From contig JAUWBY010000121.1 in assembly GCA_030609605.1 (NCBI GenBank), positions 1 to 6,977 of the forward strand: a stretch of DNA of 6,977 bases, in the 5' to 3' direction. This DNA comes from Candidatus Eiseniibacteriota bacterium (GTDB lineage Bacteria > Joyebacterota > Joyebacteria > Joyebacterales > Joyebacteraceae). Position numbers and translations under genes: made by a program. Of the stretch, positions 5,689 through 6,977 are shown in pieces. The notes below the pieces were generated by a model, which was not told the origin of the DNA, did not search any database, and saw only the letters and a list, made by a program, of their open reading frames with translations. Each line of letters opens with the position of its first letter. Within the stretch, counting starts at the first letter, position 1.

Positions 5689-6879
5689 TTGAAGATAGGC
5701 ATCGTCACATCCGCGTTTTATCCTTACCCGGGAGGGGTGACCGAACACGTCTATCATACCTACAGAGAACTCTCCAGACTTGGACACGACGTCCGCGTGG
5801 TAACGACGAATTTCGGAGACGACGATTCTCCGTGCGAGGATGATGTTATCCGGATCGGCAGGGCGGTCTCCGTTCCGGCCAACGGTTCCATCTGCCCCGT
5901 TGCGCTCGACCTCAGGATGGCCGGCCAGTTGAGACGCGTGTTCGATAGGCAAAGATTCGATGTCCTGCACCTGCACGAACCACTTATGCCTGCTCTGTGT
6001 CTGTCGGCGCTGGGGCAGGCCGATGTCCCCGTTGTCGGGACGTTTCATGCCAGCAATGAGCGATCACTCGGATACCGGGTGTTCTGGCCGCTACTCAATC
6101 ACCGTGTACGACGTATCAAGAGGCGGATCGCCGTGTCGAACGCGGCTCAGGAGACGGCGTCGCGCCACTTCCCCGGCGAGTATAGCATTATCCCCAACGG
6201 TGTCGACGTCGAGCGATTCGAATCTGCCCGACCCTTCTCGGAGCGCGGGGACGGGGAATTCAAGATCCTCTTTGTTGGGAGAATGGAGCCGCGCAAGGGA
6301 GCGAAGTTTCTCCTGAAAGCGATGCCGGCGATTCTGGACGCCGTACCCAACGCCCGACTTGTCGTTGTCGGCAGTGGGCCGCTCGCGAGCTACTATGAAT
6401 CCCGCGTGTCGGAACGGTGCCGCAAGCACGTAGAGTTCACAGGATTCATCTCGGGGGATCTGCTCGCTCGCCACTACGCGAGCGCAGACGTCTTCTGTTC
6501 TCCGGCGACGGGCGGCGAGAGCTTTGGGATCGTGCTTCTCGAGGCGATGGCGGCTGGTGCGGCCGTCGTTGCGTCCGACATATCGGGCTACCGCGAAGTC
6601 GTTGAGGCAGAGCGAACCGGGCTTCTCGTTACGCCGGGATCGCCGGGCTCGATAGCGAAGGCCATGATCAGGCTGGCGCGAAGATCCGATCTCATGGAAG
6701 GACTCGTCGCAAGAGCGCATGAGAGCGTGAGACGCTATTCGTGGTCGAGGGTCACGCAGGAGATACTGTCGGAGTACAAGTCGGCCTTGGGAGTAGGCCG
6801 ATTGGACGAGAAGCCTGATCCGACTGGTGAGCGTGAACAATCCAGCGGTGTTTGCGTCGGAGAGAAGACTCACGTCTGA
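5689..6879 (+). CDS. GT4-family glycosyltransferase, PimA-like
   Basis: A GT-B fold, retaining glycosyltransferase of family GT4, 396 residues from the TTG at 5689. It probably moves a sugar from a nucleotide donor to a lipid or lipid-linked acceptor at the inner face of the membrane. Visible elements (numbered from 5689): glycine-rich loop PGGV at 14-17, NGS at 65-67, LHLHEP at 93-98, GTFHASNERS at 117-126 with His120, IAVSNAAQ near 147-154, IIPNGVDVERF at 167-177, donor-site block GRMEPRKG at 197-204 (Arg198, Lys203), and GGESFGIVLLEAMAAG at 275-290, containing the EX7E pair Glu277/Glu285. These positions and the NGS, HEP and TFH blocks closely match mycobacterial PimA, recalled from memory, which mannosylates phosphatidylinositol. 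The C-terminal about 28 residues are polar and outside the fold. It follows the PatA-like fusion by 82 bases, the same relative order as patA-pimA in mycobacteria. Family is certain; donor and acceptor are inferred. Other lipid glucosyl- or mannosyltransferases of GT4 are possible. Confidence 0.92.
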   Translation: MKIGIVTSAFYPYPGGVTEHVYHTYRELSRLGHDVRVVTTNFGDDDSPCEDDVIRIGRAVSVPANGSICPVALDLRMAGQLRRVFDRQRFDVLHLHEPLMPALCLSALGQADVPVVGTFHASNERSLGYRVFWPLLNHRVRRIKRRIAVSNAAQETASRHFPGEYSIIPNGVDVERFESARPFSERGDGEFKILFVGRMEPRKGAKFLLKAMPAILDAVPNARLVVVGSGPLASYYESRVSERCRKHVEFTGFISGDLLARHYASADVFCSPATGGESFGIVLLEAMAAGAAVVASDISGYREVVEAERTGLLVTPGSPGSIAKAMIRLARRSDLMEGLVARAHESVRRYSWSRVTQEILSEYKSALGVGRLDEKPDPTGEREQSSGVCVGEKTHV

Positions 6880-6880
6880 C

Positions 6881-6905
6881 GGGATCGGGGATCGATGGGG
6901 GGGGG
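6881..6905 (+). repeat. G-rich tract with a nine-G homopolymer; possible G-quadruplex
   Basis: GGG (6881-6883), GGGG (6887-6890) and nine consecutive G (6897-6905) are separated by ATC and ATCGAT. The pattern satisfies the simple rule of four G-triplets with loops of up to seven bases, because the nine-G run can supply two triplets. It lies right after the glycosyltransferase stop and about 44 bases before the next start. The homopolymer could also be a slippage site or a sequencing or assembly error. Confidence 0.4.
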
Positions 6906-6933
6906 CAGATGATTGCCGTTGTCTTTGTCAAAA

Positions 6934-6942
6934 GGGAGGTGA
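6934..6942 (+). promoter_or_regulatory. Strong Shine-Dalgarno sequence for the terminal gene
   Basis: GGGAGGTGA is nearly fully complementary to the usual 16S rRNA 3' end and sits six bases before ATG at 6949. It is the strongest ribosome binding site in the window and the main evidence that a gene starts at 6949. Confidence 0.7.
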
Positions 6943-6948
6943 ACGCGT

Positions 6949-6977
6949 ATGCGAGTTCACACAGTATCGCCACGAGT
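6949..6977 (+). CDS. Start of an unidentified gene, cut by the window edge
   Basis: Only nine full codons are visible (MRVHTVSPR), too few to name a family. The call rests on the near-perfect Shine-Dalgarno sequence at the right distance. An alternative ATG at 6909 in another frame (beginning MIAVVFVKREV) is also open to the edge, preceded only by the G-run. It is less well supported. Same strand as the glycosyltransferase and 69 bases after it, so it may be the next gene of that unit. Confidence 0.5.

Noticed and set aside
6091..6873. 260-residue minus-strand open frame inside the glycosyltransferase
   Set aside because: Antisense to a strongly conserved GT4 enzyme, Arg-rich and without domain signals; a G+C-rich shadow.

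Overview
The window carries five substantial protein-coding genes and the first codons of a sixth, all on the + strand, in bacterial DNA that is G+C-rich by eye. Shine-Dalgarno sequences are recognisable and two genes best fit TTG starts. No rRNA, tRNA, CRISPR array, transposase or integrase is visible. The gene mix (an oligopeptide-transporter-family carrier, a PhaR-type DNA-binding domain, a PatA/LpxL-type acyltransferase and a PimA-like glycosyltransferase) does not identify a phylum. An uncultured, high-G+C bacterial lineage is plausible, but this is a weak inference.

Layout. (1) Positions 3-923 hold the 3' part of a tetratricopeptide-repeat gene whose start lies off the window. (2) Thirty-one bases later, a bacterial OPT-family transporter occupies 955-2889. 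(3) A 144-base gap (2890-3033) contains a candidate sigma70-type promoter. (4) A small PhaR-domain protein (3034-3351) follows. Its stop codon overlaps, as ATGA, the start of a 752-residue fusion (3348-5606) of a 12-helix major facilitator transporter with a C-terminal acyltransferase. (5) After 82 bases containing a weak inverted repeat comes a GT4 glycosyltransferase (5689-6879) that closely resembles mycobacterial PimA. (6) The last 98 bases hold a G-rich tract and a strong ribosome binding site before the first nine codons of another gene (6949 to the edge).

How they may work together. The first two genes look like one unit of unknown combined role (peptide or metal-chelate uptake plus a TPR scaffold). 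The second unit looks like a lipid module. An acyltransferase of the HX4D type next to a PimA-like glycosyltransferase recalls the order patA-pimA in the mycobacterial phosphatidylinositol-mannoside locus. Here the acyltransferase is fused to a transporter, and the unit is led by a regulator domain best known from polyhydroxyalkanoate metabolism. The most interesting proposal is therefore a regulated glycolipid-synthesis and lipid-translocation module. The domains are read directly from sequence; the substrates and pathway are inference.
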